Source of the DNA: Ectothiorhodospiraceae bacterium
GTDB lineage: Bacteria; Pseudomonadota; Gammaproteobacteria; Nitrococcales; Aquisalimonadaceae
NCBI GenBank assembly: GCA_020831845.1
Contig: JAFIFV010000034.1
Location: 1 to 32,902, forward strand
DNA length: 32,902 nt
Direction: 5' to 3'
Part shown: positions 7,191 to 15,023 of the stretch, piece by piece
Position numbering within the stretch: the first letter of the stretch is position 1
Layout: the number at the start of each line of letters is the position of its first letter
The notes under the pieces: generated by a model
Databases searched by the model: none
Told to the model about the DNA's origin: nothing
The model's input: only the letters and a program-made list of their open reading frames with translations
Made by a program: the position numbers and the translations under genes

Positions 7191-8872
7191 CAGGTGTCTC
7201 CCGAAGCCCGCCCCACTGCCTGGTTCTCCTCGTCCTGCACGTGCCGCCACATCAGTTTGCCGGTGGGGGAGCGTGGAAGTTCCTTCCGGAACTCCACCAG
7301 CTTCGGCACCTTGTAGGCGGACATGTTGTTCTTGCACCAGTCGATGATCTCGTTCTCGCTGACGCGGCCGGCGAATTCCGGGCGCAACACGATCACGGCC
7401 TTCACCGTCTCGCCCCGACGGGCGTGCGGCGTGGAGATGATGCAGACCTCCTGGATGGCCGGGTGGCCGTACATCAGCGACTCCACTTCGGTGGGCCAGA
7501 CCTTGAAGCCGGCGGCGTTGATCATCCGCTTGACGCGATCCACGAGGAAGAAATATCCCTCCTCATCGTAGTAGCCGATATCGCCGGTGCGGAAAAAGCG
7601 CTTGCCGTCCAGTTCGATGAAGGCGGCCTCGGTTTCCTCGGGCCGGTTCCAGTAGCCCTGGAAGACCTGTGCACCGTGGATCAGTATTTCGCCACTGGCA
7701 TTCGGTCCCAGTTCCTCGCCGGTTTCCAGGTCGATGATGCGCGAATCCACCCCGATGACCGGAATGCCCAGGCATTGCGCCTTGGGGGCATGGGGCGGGT
7801 TGGCGTGGGTGGTGGCCATGGTTTCGGACAGGCCGTAGCCCTCGATGTAGCGCAGGCCGGCCATATCGTACAGCTTGCCGGCAATTGCCCGCGGCATTGC
7901 CGCGCCGCCGCCGCCGATGGCTTCCAGGCTGGAGAGGTCGTAGCGTTCGATCTGGTCGTCCGCCAGCATGTCGATGACCATCGTGGGGATGTTCCGCCAG
8001 TTGGTCACCCGGTAACGCTGGATCAGCTCGGCGGCGGTGAAGCGGTCCCAGCGGGTCATGATGATCATCGGGCAGCCGGCGTAGATGCTGTTGTTCATGC
8101 ACACCTGCATGCCGGTGACGTGGAACATGGGGACGGTCACCAGTTGCACGGCGTCGTGGTCGACGATAGTCCACAGGCTGCCGATCACGGTGGTTGCCAT
8201 GGCGCTGCGGTGGGTGTGCACGCAGCCCTTGGGATTGCTGGTGGTGCCGGAGCTGTAGGGGATTACGCAGGTGTCGTCCGGACCAACCGTGTGCGGGCCG
8301 GGCTGTTTCGCCGAGGCCAGCGCCTCGGCCCAGAACAGCGCGCCATTGCCCAGCCCGGCCAGGCGCGGCTCCGAGACCACGTCCGGCAGGGAAAGGTCGG
8401 TTGCCGGATCGGCGTAGTCCAGGTAGGTGGCGACCACGGCGTGCCGCAGCAGACCGTTTTCCAGAAACGATACCAGATTCGGGTACACGTCCTGACTGGT
8501 GAGTGCGACCCGCGCGCCCGTGTCCTGGATCAGGTAGTCCAGCTCGGCATGCCGGTTCATCGGATTGACCGGCACCACCACCGCGTTGGCGCGCAGGATG
8601 GCGTAGAATCCGATGACGAACTGCGGGCAGTTCTGCATGTACAGCAAGACGCGATCGCCGGTCTGTACACCCTGCTGCTGCAGGTGGCCGGCCATGTGGT
8701 CCACCTGGGTCTTGAGGTCCCGGAAGGGCAGTTTGCGGCCGTAGTAGATGATGGCCGCGGTGTCCGGATAGCGCTCTGCGGACGCAGACAGGTTGGCGTA
8801 CAGGCTGGTTTCCGGCAGCGTCAGTTCCCTGGGTGCGTGGGGCGGCCAGACATGCAGGTGGCGGTCGAACAT
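7190..8872 (-). CDS. AMP-dependent acyl-CoA synthetase (fatty/organic acid-CoA ligase)
   Basis: A 560-residue ANL-superfamily ligase that activates a carboxylic acid with ATP and CoA. Motifs in order: P-loop Y-S-S-G-T-T-S-N-P-K-G, A5 Y-G-L-S-E-T-M, A7/A8 R-T-G-D-I-G-Y then D-R-V-K-R-M-I-N-A-A-G-F-K-V, and the A10 lysine in P-R-S-P-T-G-K-L. No deletion is apparent. It resembles medium/long-chain fatty acid ligases, but the acid cannot be told from sequence. ATG at 8872 is preferred over a long upstream extension because GGAGGAAG sits 6 nt before it. It lies 44 bp after the acyl-CoA dehydrogenase and overlaps the hydrolase start by one base. In context it would feed the acyl-CoA dehydrogenase of the same operon. 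Confidence 0.92.
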   Translation of the reverse strand: MFDRHLHVWPPHAPRELTLPETSLYANLSASAERYPDTAAIIYYGRKLPFRDLKTQVDHMAGHLQQQGVQTGDRVLLYMQNCPQFVIGFYAILRANAVVVPVNPMNRHAELDYLIQDTGARVALTSQDVYPNLVSFLENGLLRHAVVATYLDYADPATDLSLPDVVSEPRLAGLGNGALFWAEALASAKQPGPHTVGPDDTCVIPYSSGTTSNPKGCVHTHRSAMATTVIGSLWTIVDHDAVQLVTVPMFHVTGMQVCMNNSIYAGCPMIIMTRWDRFTAAELIQRYRVTNWRNIPTMVIDMLADDQIERYDLSSLEAIGGGGAAMPRAIAGKLYDMAGLRYIEGYGLSETMATTHANPPHAPKAQCLGIPVIGVDSRIIDLETGEELGPNASGEILIHGAQVFQGYWNRPEETEAAFIELDGKRFFRTGDIGYYDEEGYFFLVDRVKRMINAAGFKVWPTEVESLMYGHPAIQEVCIISTPHARRGETVKAVIVLRPEFAGRVSENEIIDWCKNNMSAYKVPKLVEFRKELPRSPTGKLMWRHVQDEENQAVGRASGDT

Positions 8873-8916
8873 GGGACTTCCTCCGGGGTGCCGCTCGGGG
8901 CTGTTGTTGTTGGTGT

Positions 8917-10083
8917 TCAATAGGACTTGGGCAGGTCCAGCATCTTTTCCGCGATGAAGCTCAGAATCAGTTGCGGGCTGACCGGGGCGATGCGGGGGAT
9001 GAAGCATTCCCGCAGATAGCGTTCCACGTGGTATTCCGCCGAATAGCCCATGCCGCCGTGGGTGAGTATGGCGGCCTCGCAGGCGGCGAAGGCGGCCTCG
9101 GCTGCCAGGTACTTGGCAGAATTGGCCTCTGCTCCGCATTCCTTCCCCTGGTCGTACAGTGTGGCCGCCTTCATCACCATGAGCTGGGCGGCCTCCAGTT
9201 CCATCCACGATTTCGCCAGCGGGTGCTGGATGCCCTGGTTCTGGCCGATGGGGCGGTCGAAGACCACGCGTTCCCGCGCATATCGCGCGGCCCGCCGCAA
9301 GGCGGCCCGGCCGATGCCCACCGCTTCCGCGGCGATCAGGATGCGTTCCGGGTTGAGCCCGTGGAGGATCATCCTGAAACCGTTGCCTTCCTCGCCGATG
9401 CGGTCCTCCACCGGTACCGGCATGTCGTTGAAGAAGACCATGTTCGAATCGATCGCGTGCCGGCCCATCTTGCGGATGGCGCGGACTTCCGCCCGCGAGC
9501 GGTCGAGATCGGTGTAGAACAGGCTGAGCCCGTCGGTCTTGCGCCGAACCTGGTCCAGCGGCGTGGTGCGGGCCAGGATCAGCGCCTTGTCCGCTACCTG
9601 GGCAGTGGAGATCCAGATCTTCTGGCCGCTCAGTACGTAGTGGTCGCCGTGGCGCTCGGCCTTGGTCTTCAGCTTGACGGTGTTCAGGCCGGCGTCGGGT
9701 TCGGTGACCGCGAAGCAGGCCTTGTGCTGCCCGGAGATCAGCGGCGGGAGCATGCGCCGCTTCTGTTCATCGGTGCCGAACACCACCACCGGGTTCAGGC
9801 CGAAGATGTTCATGTGCACCGACGAGGCGCCGCTCATGCAGGCGCCGGTTTCGGAGATCGCCCCCATCATGATGGCTGCCTCCGTGATGCCCAGCCCGGA
9901 GCCGCCGTAGGCTTCCGGCATGGCGATGCCCAGCAGCCCGGCGTCGGCGATGGCGCGATAGAAATCCTCGGGGAATTCCGCGCTTTCGTCCCGCCGCAGC
10001 CAGTAGTCATCGTCGAAGCGTTTGCAAACCTTGGAGACCAGCTCGCGAATGCTGTCCTGGTCGGGCGTGGCCGAGAAATCCAC
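8917..10083 (-). CDS. Acyl-CoA dehydrogenase with atypical catalytic Glu position
   Basis: A 388-residue FAD-dependent acyl-CoA dehydrogenase. Family motifs seen: C-F-A-V-T-E-P-D-A-G (FAD/substrate loop), Q-K-I-W-I-S-T-A, R-V-V-F-D-R-P-I-G and H-G-G-M-G-Y. The usual catalytic base motif near the C-terminus (Y-E-G-T) is replaced by I-A-P-V-S (about 365-369). A glutamate stands in G-L-N-P-E-R (Glu246), the place of the base in isovaleryl-CoA and long-chain acyl-CoA dehydrogenases, so the enzyme is probably active on an unusual or branched substrate. The start is GTG at 10083 with GGAGGAG upstream. It is the first gene of the operon, 29 bp from the IclR regulator's stop. Electrons would go to ETF and then the ETF:ubiquinone oxidoreductase encoded at 16468-18138. 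Confidence 0.92.
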   Translation of the reverse strand: MDFSATPDQDSIRELVSKVCKRFDDDYWLRRDESAEFPEDFYRAIADAGLLGIAMPEAYGGSGLGITEAAIMMGAISETGACMSGASSVHMNIFGLNPVVVFGTDEQKRRMLPPLISGQHKACFAVTEPDAGLNTVKLKTKAERHGDHYVLSGQKIWISTAQVADKALILARTTPLDQVRRKTDGLSLFYTDLDRSRAEVRAIRKMGRHAIDSNMVFFNDMPVPVEDRIGEEGNGFRMILHGLNPERILIAAEAVGIGRAALRRAARYARERVVFDRPIGQNQGIQHPLAKSWMELEAAQLMVMKAATLYDQGKECGAEANSAKYLAAEAAFAACEAAILTHGGMGYSAEYHVERYLRECFIPRIAPVSPQLILSFIAEKMLDLPKSY

Positions 10084-10112
10084 GTTGGCTCCTCCGGGGA
10101 TCGGTGCGATCC

Positions 10113-10871
10113 CTATGGCGAAATGGCGTTTTCGATCCGGTTGCGCGCCTGCATCAGCAGGGGCACGTAGTGATCCCGTAACTGTTCCAGCGGAACAGCC
10201 TGGGCCAACGCGATGATGTTGAAGGCGCAGACCACGGCGCCGTCACGCATCACCGGTATGCCGGCGGCGCGGATGGTGCGCACGTATTCCTGGTTGCTGA
10301 GCGCATAGCCCCGTTCACGGGTTTCCTCGATAAGCTGCTGCACAGCGGCTGGATTCCGGGCCGGCGCTTCGGCGGGATCGCGGTCGCGGGAGAGGTCGGC
10401 CAGAATGCGTTCGCGCTCATCGTCCGGACAGAACGCCAGGTAGGCCCGGCCGACAGCCGTGGCCATCACCGGCACCCGCGCACCCACGGAACGGTTCACC
10501 GACAGCATGCCTGGTTGCCGGCTGGTATCCATGATGACCATCTTGCCGCCTTGGTAGATGGCCATGTCCGAGGGCCAGCCTGTCTCGCTGCGCAGTTCCT
10601 CCATGATCGGCCGGGCCGCCGCCAGCAAGGCTTCGTCCGGACGGTAGTTGTTGGACAGGCCCAGCACCCGGGCGGTCACCATGTACTGGTGCTTCTCCGG
10701 AACAGCGACCACGTAGCCGTCGTGGCAGAGCGTTTCCAGCAGGCGCAGTGTCGATGCCTTGGGCAGATCGACGTCAGCCTGGATCTGCTTCAGCGTGGCG
10801 GGTCCGATCCGGTTCACGGATTCCAGTACCCGCAGCCCCTTGAGCAGGGCCGCCACCGGTGCATAAACCAT
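10113..10871 (-). CDS. IclR family transcriptional regulator
   Basis: A 252-residue regulator with an N-terminal winged helix-turn-helix (about 5-65: L-K-Q-I-Q-A-D-V-D-L-P-K-A-S-T-L-R-L-L) and a C-terminal IclR effector domain. The latter holds the typical S-V-G-A-R-V-P-V-M-A-T-A-V-G-R-A and R-G-Y-A-L-S-N-Q-E-Y segments that line the ligand pocket. ATG at 10871 has AAGGACGAG before it. It is upstream of and in line with the acyl-CoA dehydrogenase operon (29-bp gap) and divergent from the CaiB-type transferase, so it very likely controls both. The matching 17-bp motif ahead of the TAXI gene suggests that gene belongs to its regulon too. The effector would be the transported acid or a CoA ester; this is inference. 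Confidence 0.92.
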   Translation of the reverse strand: MVYAPVAALLKGLRVLESVNRIGPATLKQIQADVDLPKASTLRLLETLCHDGYVVAVPEKHQYMVTARVLGLSNNYRPDEALLAAARPIMEELRSETGWPSDMAIYQGGKMVIMDTSRQPGMLSVNRSVGARVPVMATAVGRAYLAFCPDDERERILADLSRDRDPAEAPARNPAAVQQLIEETRERGYALSNQEYVRTIRAAGIPVMRDGAVVCAFNIIALAQAVPLEQLRDHYVPLLMQARNRIENAISP

Positions 10872-10911
10872 GGGCTCGTCCTTGTGGTTCACCTGATGAA
10901 ATCTAGGTTCA
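10872..10911. promoter_or_regulatory. Putative IclR operator in the iclR/caiB intergenic region
   Basis: GGTTCACCTGATGAAAT (10886-10902) holds opposed half-sites TTCA and TGAA, and a further GGTTCA follows at 10906-10911, exactly 20 bp after the first. Three half-sites of this kind recall PcaR/PcaU-type IclR operators. The 17-bp core matches, at 14 of 17 positions, the palindrome ahead of the TAXI gene (12214-12230, opposite strand). On the minus strand a possible promoter (TTGCAT, 18 bp, AATAAT) lies just upstream, so a bound protein would cover the start of iclR transcription. Confidence 0.5.
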
Positions 10912-10980
10912 TTATTATTGTGGTTAGCGCGCCGCTTATGCAAGACTCGTTTTGTTGCCGACCATAGCGGGGGGACTCCG

Positions 10981-12192
10981 ATGTTCCAACACCTGAAGGG
11001 AATACGTGTGCTCGATCTGAGCTCGGTGGTGCTTGGCCCGTTCGCCTCGCAACTGCTGGGCGACCTGGGTGCCGATGTGATCAAGATAGAGCCCCCGGAA
11101 GGCGACATTTTCCGGGCCGCGGCTCCCGCGCGTCATCGCGGCATGGGTGCAGGCTATCTGAATCTGAACCGCAACAAGCGCTCGCTGGCGCTGGATCTCA
11201 AATCGCCCCGCGGCAGGGAGGTGCTCTACCGTCTTGCGCAGACCGCTGACGTGCTGCTTCATAACATGCGCCCAGGTGCCGTCGCCAGGCTGGGCCTGGA
11301 CTCCGACCGACTGCTGCAGACCAACTCCCGACTGGTCTACTGCGCGGCAGTGGGTTTTGGCGGCGATGGCCCCTACGCCGGGGAGCCCGCCTATGACGAC
11401 GTCATGCAGGCCGTCTGCGGCCTGGCCTCGCTACCCATGGAGTCCGGAGCGGAACCGGCATTCATCCCCACGGTGCTGGTGGACAAGATCTGCGGCTTGT
11501 ACACCGCTTTCGGCATTGTCTCCGCGTTGTTGTCCAGGGAGCGCGGCGGACAGGGTGGGGCACTGGAAAGCCCGATGTTCGAGAGCATGGTGTCTTTCCT
11601 GATGGCCGAACATCTGGGCGGCCATGTGTTCGAGCCGCCGCTGGGACCATTACGCTACCAGCGCGTCATGTCGCCGTACCGTCGCCCCTACCGCACGGCT
11701 GACGGCCACATCGCCGTGCTCCCGTACGTCACCAAGCACTGGCAGGGCTTTCTCAAGCTTGTGGGGCGGGATGACCTGGCCGCTGCGGAATGGCTGAGCG
11801 ATGCCTCCGAGCGCAGCGAACGGGTGGGCGAGTTGTACGAGGTGCTGGCCGAGGTGATGCCCTCCCGCACCACGGCGGAATGGCTGCATGCGTTGAAGGC
11901 GCTGGACATCCCCTGCAGCCCGGTGAACCGACTGGAAGCCCTGCTGGATGATCCGCATCTGCGGTCGGTGGGCTTCTTTCGCCGTACCGAACACCCTACC
12001 GAGGGTCGGTTGAACAGCCTGAGACATCCTCTGCGCTTCGTGGGCGCGGAAGAATACCCGGATCTACCGGCGCCGGTGCTGGGTGGGCAGGGGGGGGACG
12101 TCTTGCGGGAGCATGGCTTCAACGCCGAGGAGATCGAAAGCCTGATTGATGCCGGTGTTGTCTGCCAGCCTACACCGGACGGTGCCGGCTGA
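10981..12192 (+). CDS. CaiB/BaiF family (class III) CoA transferase
   Basis: A 403-residue class III CoA transferase. The N-terminus L-K-G-I-R-V-L-D-L-S-S-V-V-L-G-P and G-A-D-V-I-K-I-E-P-P are the classic CaiB/Frc start. N-L-N-R-N-K-R-S follows and the catalytic Asp is expected in V-D-K-I-C-G (Asp168). Such enzymes move CoA from an acyl-CoA donor to a free acid without ATP. ATG at 10981 has GGGGGGA 5 nt upstream. The gene is divergent from the IclR regulator and about 250 bp ahead of the TAXI binding protein. It would therefore activate the imported acid, complementing the ATP-dependent ligase on the other side of iclR. Donor and acceptor cannot be told from sequence. An internal run of seven G (about 12090-12097) leaves the reading frame intact. 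Confidence 0.92.
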   Translation: MFQHLKGIRVLDLSSVVLGPFASQLLGDLGADVIKIEPPEGDIFRAAAPARHRGMGAGYLNLNRNKRSLALDLKSPRGREVLYRLAQTADVLLHNMRPGAVARLGLDSDRLLQTNSRLVYCAAVGFGGDGPYAGEPAYDDVMQAVCGLASLPMESGAEPAFIPTVLVDKICGLYTAFGIVSALLSRERGGQGGALESPMFESMVSFLMAEHLGGHVFEPPLGPLRYQRVMSPYRRPYRTADGHIAVLPYVTKHWQGFLKLVGRDDLAAAEWLSDASERSERVGELYEVLAEVMPSRTTAEWLHALKALDIPCSPVNRLEALLDDPHLRSVGFFRRTEHPTEGRLNSLRHPLRFVGAEEYPDLPAPVLGGQGGDVLREHGFNAEEIESLIDAGVVCQPTPDGAG

Positions 12193-12213
12193 CGGTCACG
12201 CACCGTGTTGTCG

Positions 12214-12230
12214 GGTTCAACAGGTGAACC
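12214..12230. promoter_or_regulatory. Inverted repeat, putative second IclR operator, ahead of the TAXI gene
   Basis: GGTTCAACAGGTGAACC is a perfect palindrome with 6-bp arms and a 5-bp spacer. Read on the minus strand it matches 14 of 17 bases of the motif at 10886-10902 between iclR and caiB. It lies 22 bp after the caiB stop codon and about 210 bp before the TAXI start. It could also fold as a short hairpin at the caiB 3' end, but no T-run follows. The rest of the 250-bp gap holds only a weak TTTATA-like -10 (about 12278) and the TAXI ribosome site. Confidence 0.5.
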
Positions 12231-12442
12231 TATATTTCAAAAAGTTGCCCGTTTTCCCCCGCTGTGCAAGACTGAAATTTATAAGCCATTGTTTTCGATT
12301 CCCCCTTCCCGGGTAGACACCGGACCCCTGTCTGCCTCGCAGTGCCGCGGTGCGGTCGGGCCAGGACGACCGATTGTTGCCGCAGTAGTTCTCTCGCCCA
12401 CAACACGCGTGCTCGCAACGAAGTGCGCAGGAGGAGAAAACC

Positions 12443-13597
12443 ATGAAGATGAAGATCAGTGCATTGGTCGTGGCAGCCGGTCTGTCCACCGCCGTGTTCG
12501 TCGGTCCCCTGGCGGCCGAGGCCGAACTGCCGCGGACATTGGCCATGACCGCCTACGGCACCGGCTCCACGGGTTACACCCAGGTGGCGGCCATCGGCAA
12601 CGTCCTGCAGGAAGACGGGGTATCGGTGCGGATACTGCCGGGGGACAACGACGTCACCCGCATGACGCCGCTGCGTGATGGCCGGGTGGATTACTGTGCC
12701 TGCGGCATCGCCGCCTATTACGGTTCCGAAGGCGTCATGATGTTTGCCGGGCCGGACTGGGGGCCGCAGCCGATCCGTGTCATCACCACCGCGCTGGGCG
12801 GTGCGGGGCAGGGTGTACTGATTGCCGGTGATATCGATATCGAGACACCGGCGGACATGGCCGGCAAACGGGTCGCCTACGTGCGAGGCGCGGATGCCCT
12901 CAACCTGAACATGGAGGCCTTCCTGGCGTTTGGCGGCCTGACCTGGGACGACGTGGAGCGCGTGACCTTCTCCGGGTACGGTAGCGCCTTCGACGGCATC
13001 ATTGCCAATCGTGCGGACGCCGTTCATACCGCGCCCAATTCCCCGCACGCGCGGCGCGTGGAATCGAGCAACCGTGGGGCACAGTTCGCCGCCATGGATC
13101 CCGACGACACCGAATCCTGGGGACGGATGCACGCGGTGGCCCCGTATTTCCAGCCGCAGAAGGTGACGTCCGGTGCCGGCATCAGCGCGGACAACCCCTG
13201 GGTGGGTTCTGATTACCCTTACCCCATTCTGGTGGCCAACGCCGAACTCGAGGGTGAGAAGGTCGGTCCGCTGATCCGCTTCTTCGTCGAGGAGCATGAT
13301 CGCTACAAGGACGGTGCGCCCGGTAACGACGGCTACCATCTGGATAACCAGAACATGAAGTGGGTAGTTCCATTCCACGATTCCGTGGTGGAGTACTACG
13401 AGGAAATCGGGATCTGGACCGACGAGATGCAGGAGCACCAGGATCAGCTGGTCCGTCGCCAGGAGGTGCTGATGGGAGCCTGGGACGCCTACACGGAAGC
13501 GGATCCTCCCTCCGACGAGGACGCCTTCATCGAAGGCTGGATGCAAGCGCGGGCGGAGGCCCTGACTGACGCAGGCATGGAACCGGTGTTCGAATAG
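12443..13597 (+). CDS. TAXI family TRAP transporter solute-binding protein
   Basis: A 384-residue periplasmic binding protein with a clear signal peptide (M-K-M-K start, hydrophobic core, A-A-E-A cleavage region near 25-28). The TAXI hallmark appears at the mature start: A-Y-G-T-G-S-T-G-Y-T-Q-V, followed by A-I-G-N-V-L and the ligand segment with M-T-P-L-R-D-G-R-V-D-Y. TAXI proteins bind small organic anions and hand them to a TRAP membrane complex driven by Na+. The protein is rich in Asp and Glu, as in halophile periplasmic proteins. AGGAGGAGAAAACC precedes the ATG. No TRAP DctM/DctQ membrane gene follows: the next genes are convergent and of another family. This is thus an orphan binding protein, or its membrane partner lies elsewhere. 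The upstream palindrome suggests IclR control. Confidence 0.9.
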   Translation: MKMKISALVVAAGLSTAVFVGPLAAEAELPRTLAMTAYGTGSTGYTQVAAIGNVLQEDGVSVRILPGDNDVTRMTPLRDGRVDYCACGIAAYYGSEGVMMFAGPDWGPQPIRVITTALGGAGQGVLIAGDIDIETPADMAGKRVAYVRGADALNLNMEAFLAFGGLTWDDVERVTFSGYGSAFDGIIANRADAVHTAPNSPHARRVESSNRGAQFAAMDPDDTESWGRMHAVAPYFQPQKVTSGAGISADNPWVGSDYPYPILVANAELEGEKVGPLIRFFVEEHDRYKDGAPGNDGYHLDNQNMKWVVPFHDSVVEYYEEIGIWTDEMQEHQDQLVRRQEVLMGAWDAYTEADPPSDEDAFIEGWMQARAEALTDAGMEPVFE

Positions 13598-13629
13598 CGC
13601 TTTGCGATGCGGTGGGGCCGGAACCGGTC

Positions 13630-14127
13630 CTACCGCGTCGCCATCATGGCCCATTGCGCCAGCAGCCCCGACAACGGCGCCAGCACCAGGCTGGCCGCCA
13701 GCCGCCGCCAGGCGAAATCCCAGCCGATCATCGGAATCTCGAACGCCAGCACGCGGTGGAACGCCAGCACCGACCACGCCGTGAGCAGCGCAACCATCTG
13801 TGGTGCCCCTACGCCCGCGCTGAATAGCGCCACCGCCAGCGGGAAAGAGACGATGGGCCCGCCCGGGAGGATGGCGCCAAGCAGCGAAGCGAGCAGAATG
13901 CCGCCGGCACCCGAGGCATCGCCCAGCAGCATGATCAGCCAACCCTCCGGGATCAGCGCGGCGATAAAGCTGGCAGCCAGCAAGGCGACCGGGAGACGTA
14001 CTAGCAGGGGGCGCAGTTGCCGCCAGCCGGAGGTCACCGCCTCCCGGTGGGAAACGTCCTCGCGACGCGATGCCAGGTAGACCACGCACACCAGGATGAC
14101 AGATACCGAGGCATAGGCCAGCAGCAT
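13630..14127 (-). CDS. Half-size permease, PF03773-like (second of a pair)
   Basis: A 165-residue inner-membrane protein with about four to five hydrophobic segments and the motif L-P-G-G-P-I-V-S-F-P near the middle. A segment L-T-A-W-S-V-L-A-F-H-R-V-L-A-F-E-I-P follows. The same layout occurs in the upstream gene (T-P-G-G-P-F-A-A-F-P, then Y-I-T-A-W-G-V-L-G-V-Q-R-V-L-V-W-E-I), so the two are paralogous halves of the ArsP/DUF318-type permease fold, which in full-length members is a tandem repeat in one chain. The ATG at 14127 overlaps the stop codon of the partner (TGATG), so production is coupled and a 1:1 complex is likely. The substrate is unknown. The 3' end is convergent with the TAXI gene, 32 bp away. 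Confidence 0.75.
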   Translation of the reverse strand: MLLAYASVSVILVCVVYLASRREDVSHREAVTSGWRQLRPLLVRLPVALLAASFIAALIPEGWLIMLLGDASGAGGILLASLLGAILPGGPIVSFPLAVALFSAGVGAPQMVALLTAWSVLAFHRVLAFEIPMIGWDFAWRRLAASLVLAPLSGLLAQWAMMATR

Positions 14128-14663
14128 CAGCGCCCCTCCCGGGAACGGAACAGCCCGGCCGTGATCAGGCCCGCCACGAACGGTAGCGGTAGTGACACCA
14201 GCATGCGCAGGGCGACGAATTCGATGCCGAAGAAAGCGATTTCCCAGACCAGCACCCGCTGCACTCCCAGTACGCCCCAGGCGGTTATATAGGTCACGCA
14301 GACCGCCAGGCTGGCCCCGGCATGATAGAGCCCCACCACAAGAGGAAAGGCGGCGAACGGCCCCCCCGGTGTCAGCGCCCCGGCCACCGTGGCCAGCACC
14401 AGCCCGCGGAAGCCGCTGTCCGTACCCACCCAGCGTCGCGCCAGCGACGCCGGTATCAGTTTCTGGACATAGGCGCCGAGCAGCACTGCCATCAGGATGA
14501 TCGGGATAACGGCGATCAGCAGCAGCAGGGCCTCTCCTGCCGCCTCGCGCAACGGTCCCGTACCCCGCAGCCACCACAACGCGCCGCCTGACACCGCCGC
14601 CAGTGCCAGGAACAGCCAGGTCATTCCGTCAACGAGCGGGACTTGTTTGCGGGGTTCGTTCAT
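14127..14663 (-). CDS. Half-size permease, PF03773-like (first of a pair)
   Basis: A 178-residue membrane protein with about five hydrophobic segments: an N-terminal one (M-T-W-L-F-L-A-L-A-A-V), then L-L-L-L-I-A-V-I-P-I-I-L-M-A-V-L-L-G-A-Y-V-Q-K, and two after the signature L-T-P-G-G-P-F-A-A-F-P. This matches one repeat of PF03773-type permeases. ATG at 14663 is chosen because it gives a short charged N-terminus (N-E-P-R-K-Q); the ribosome site before it is weak, and a TTG at 14720 is the alternative. The stop codon overlaps the next start by one base. The pair stands beside the orphan TAXI gene but on the opposite strand, so a functional link is only a possibility. Confidence 0.72.
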   Translation of the reverse strand: MNEPRKQVPLVDGMTWLFLALAAVSGGALWWLRGTGPLREAAGEALLLLIAVIPIILMAVLLGAYVQKLIPASLARRWVGTDSGFRGLVLATVAGALTPGGPFAAFPLVVGLYHAGASLAVCVTYITAWGVLGVQRVLVWEIAFFGIEFVALRMLVSLPLPFVAGLITAGLFRSREGR

Positions 14664-15023
14664 GTGAGGCGCTGATTCGACAAGGGCTATTGAGGATACA
14701 CCTTGGGAAGTCCTGATCAATGATTGGTCTGCTGGACTTCCGGGAACGAACCCAGGCTTACATTAGGCGCACCAACCGCGCTGTGATCATCGAGGCGTTC
14801 CAAGTAGCAGAGAGCACTCCAGCCCAGATCCCGCGCTGCTCGCCAGTGCCAGTGCAGCATTTCTTCTTGACCGGGTGTTGATGATTGGTACGCTTGAGAC
14901 AGCCAAGGAATCGAGGCGACTTCTCTCCAGGATGGTTAAGATCCCTCCCGGTGTTACGCCCGCGTTTGAGCCGCACGGTTCTTTTTGGCAGCCCCGTCAG
15001 TTGTGCCACAAAGGGACTTGGCC
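14664..15023. other. Intergenic stretch, boundary of the lower-G+C island
   Basis: This 360-bp gap separates the permease pair from hcp. It has no recognisable gene. A minus-strand frame at 14758-15009 could encode 83 residues but is Lys/Arg/Cys-rich, lacks a ribosome site and resembles no family known to me. It may be a remnant of a transferred gene. No convincing sigma-70 or sigma-54 promoter for hcp is visible; AAGGGA stands before the hcp ATG. The base composition begins to drop here compared with the flanks. Confidence 0.4.

Noticed and set aside
7241..8923. 560-codon plus-strand open frame opposite the acyl-CoA ligase
   Set aside because: Long antisense frames are common at this base composition; the minus-strand ligase has all family motifs.
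12085..12100. Possible frameshift at a seven-G run in the CaiB-type gene
   Set aside because: The frame continues to a normal C-terminus of expected length.
12214..12230. Possible terminator hairpin after the CaiB-type gene
   Set aside because: The palindrome has only 6-bp arms and no T-run, and its match to the iclR intergenic motif makes an operator the better reading.
13613..13632. GGGCCGG-AA-CCGGTCC dyad between the TAXI and permease genes as a terminator
   Set aside because: The loop is too short, pairing includes a G-T mismatch and no T-run follows on either strand.
12230..14089. 619-codon minus-strand frame covering the TAXI gene and part of the permease
   Set aside because: It overlaps two supported genes, has no ribosome site and gives a His/Arg/Gly-rich chain with no domain.
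14758..15009. 83-codon minus-strand frame in the gap before hcp
   Set aside because: No ribosome site and no family resemblance; kept only as a possible remnant in the intergenic entry.
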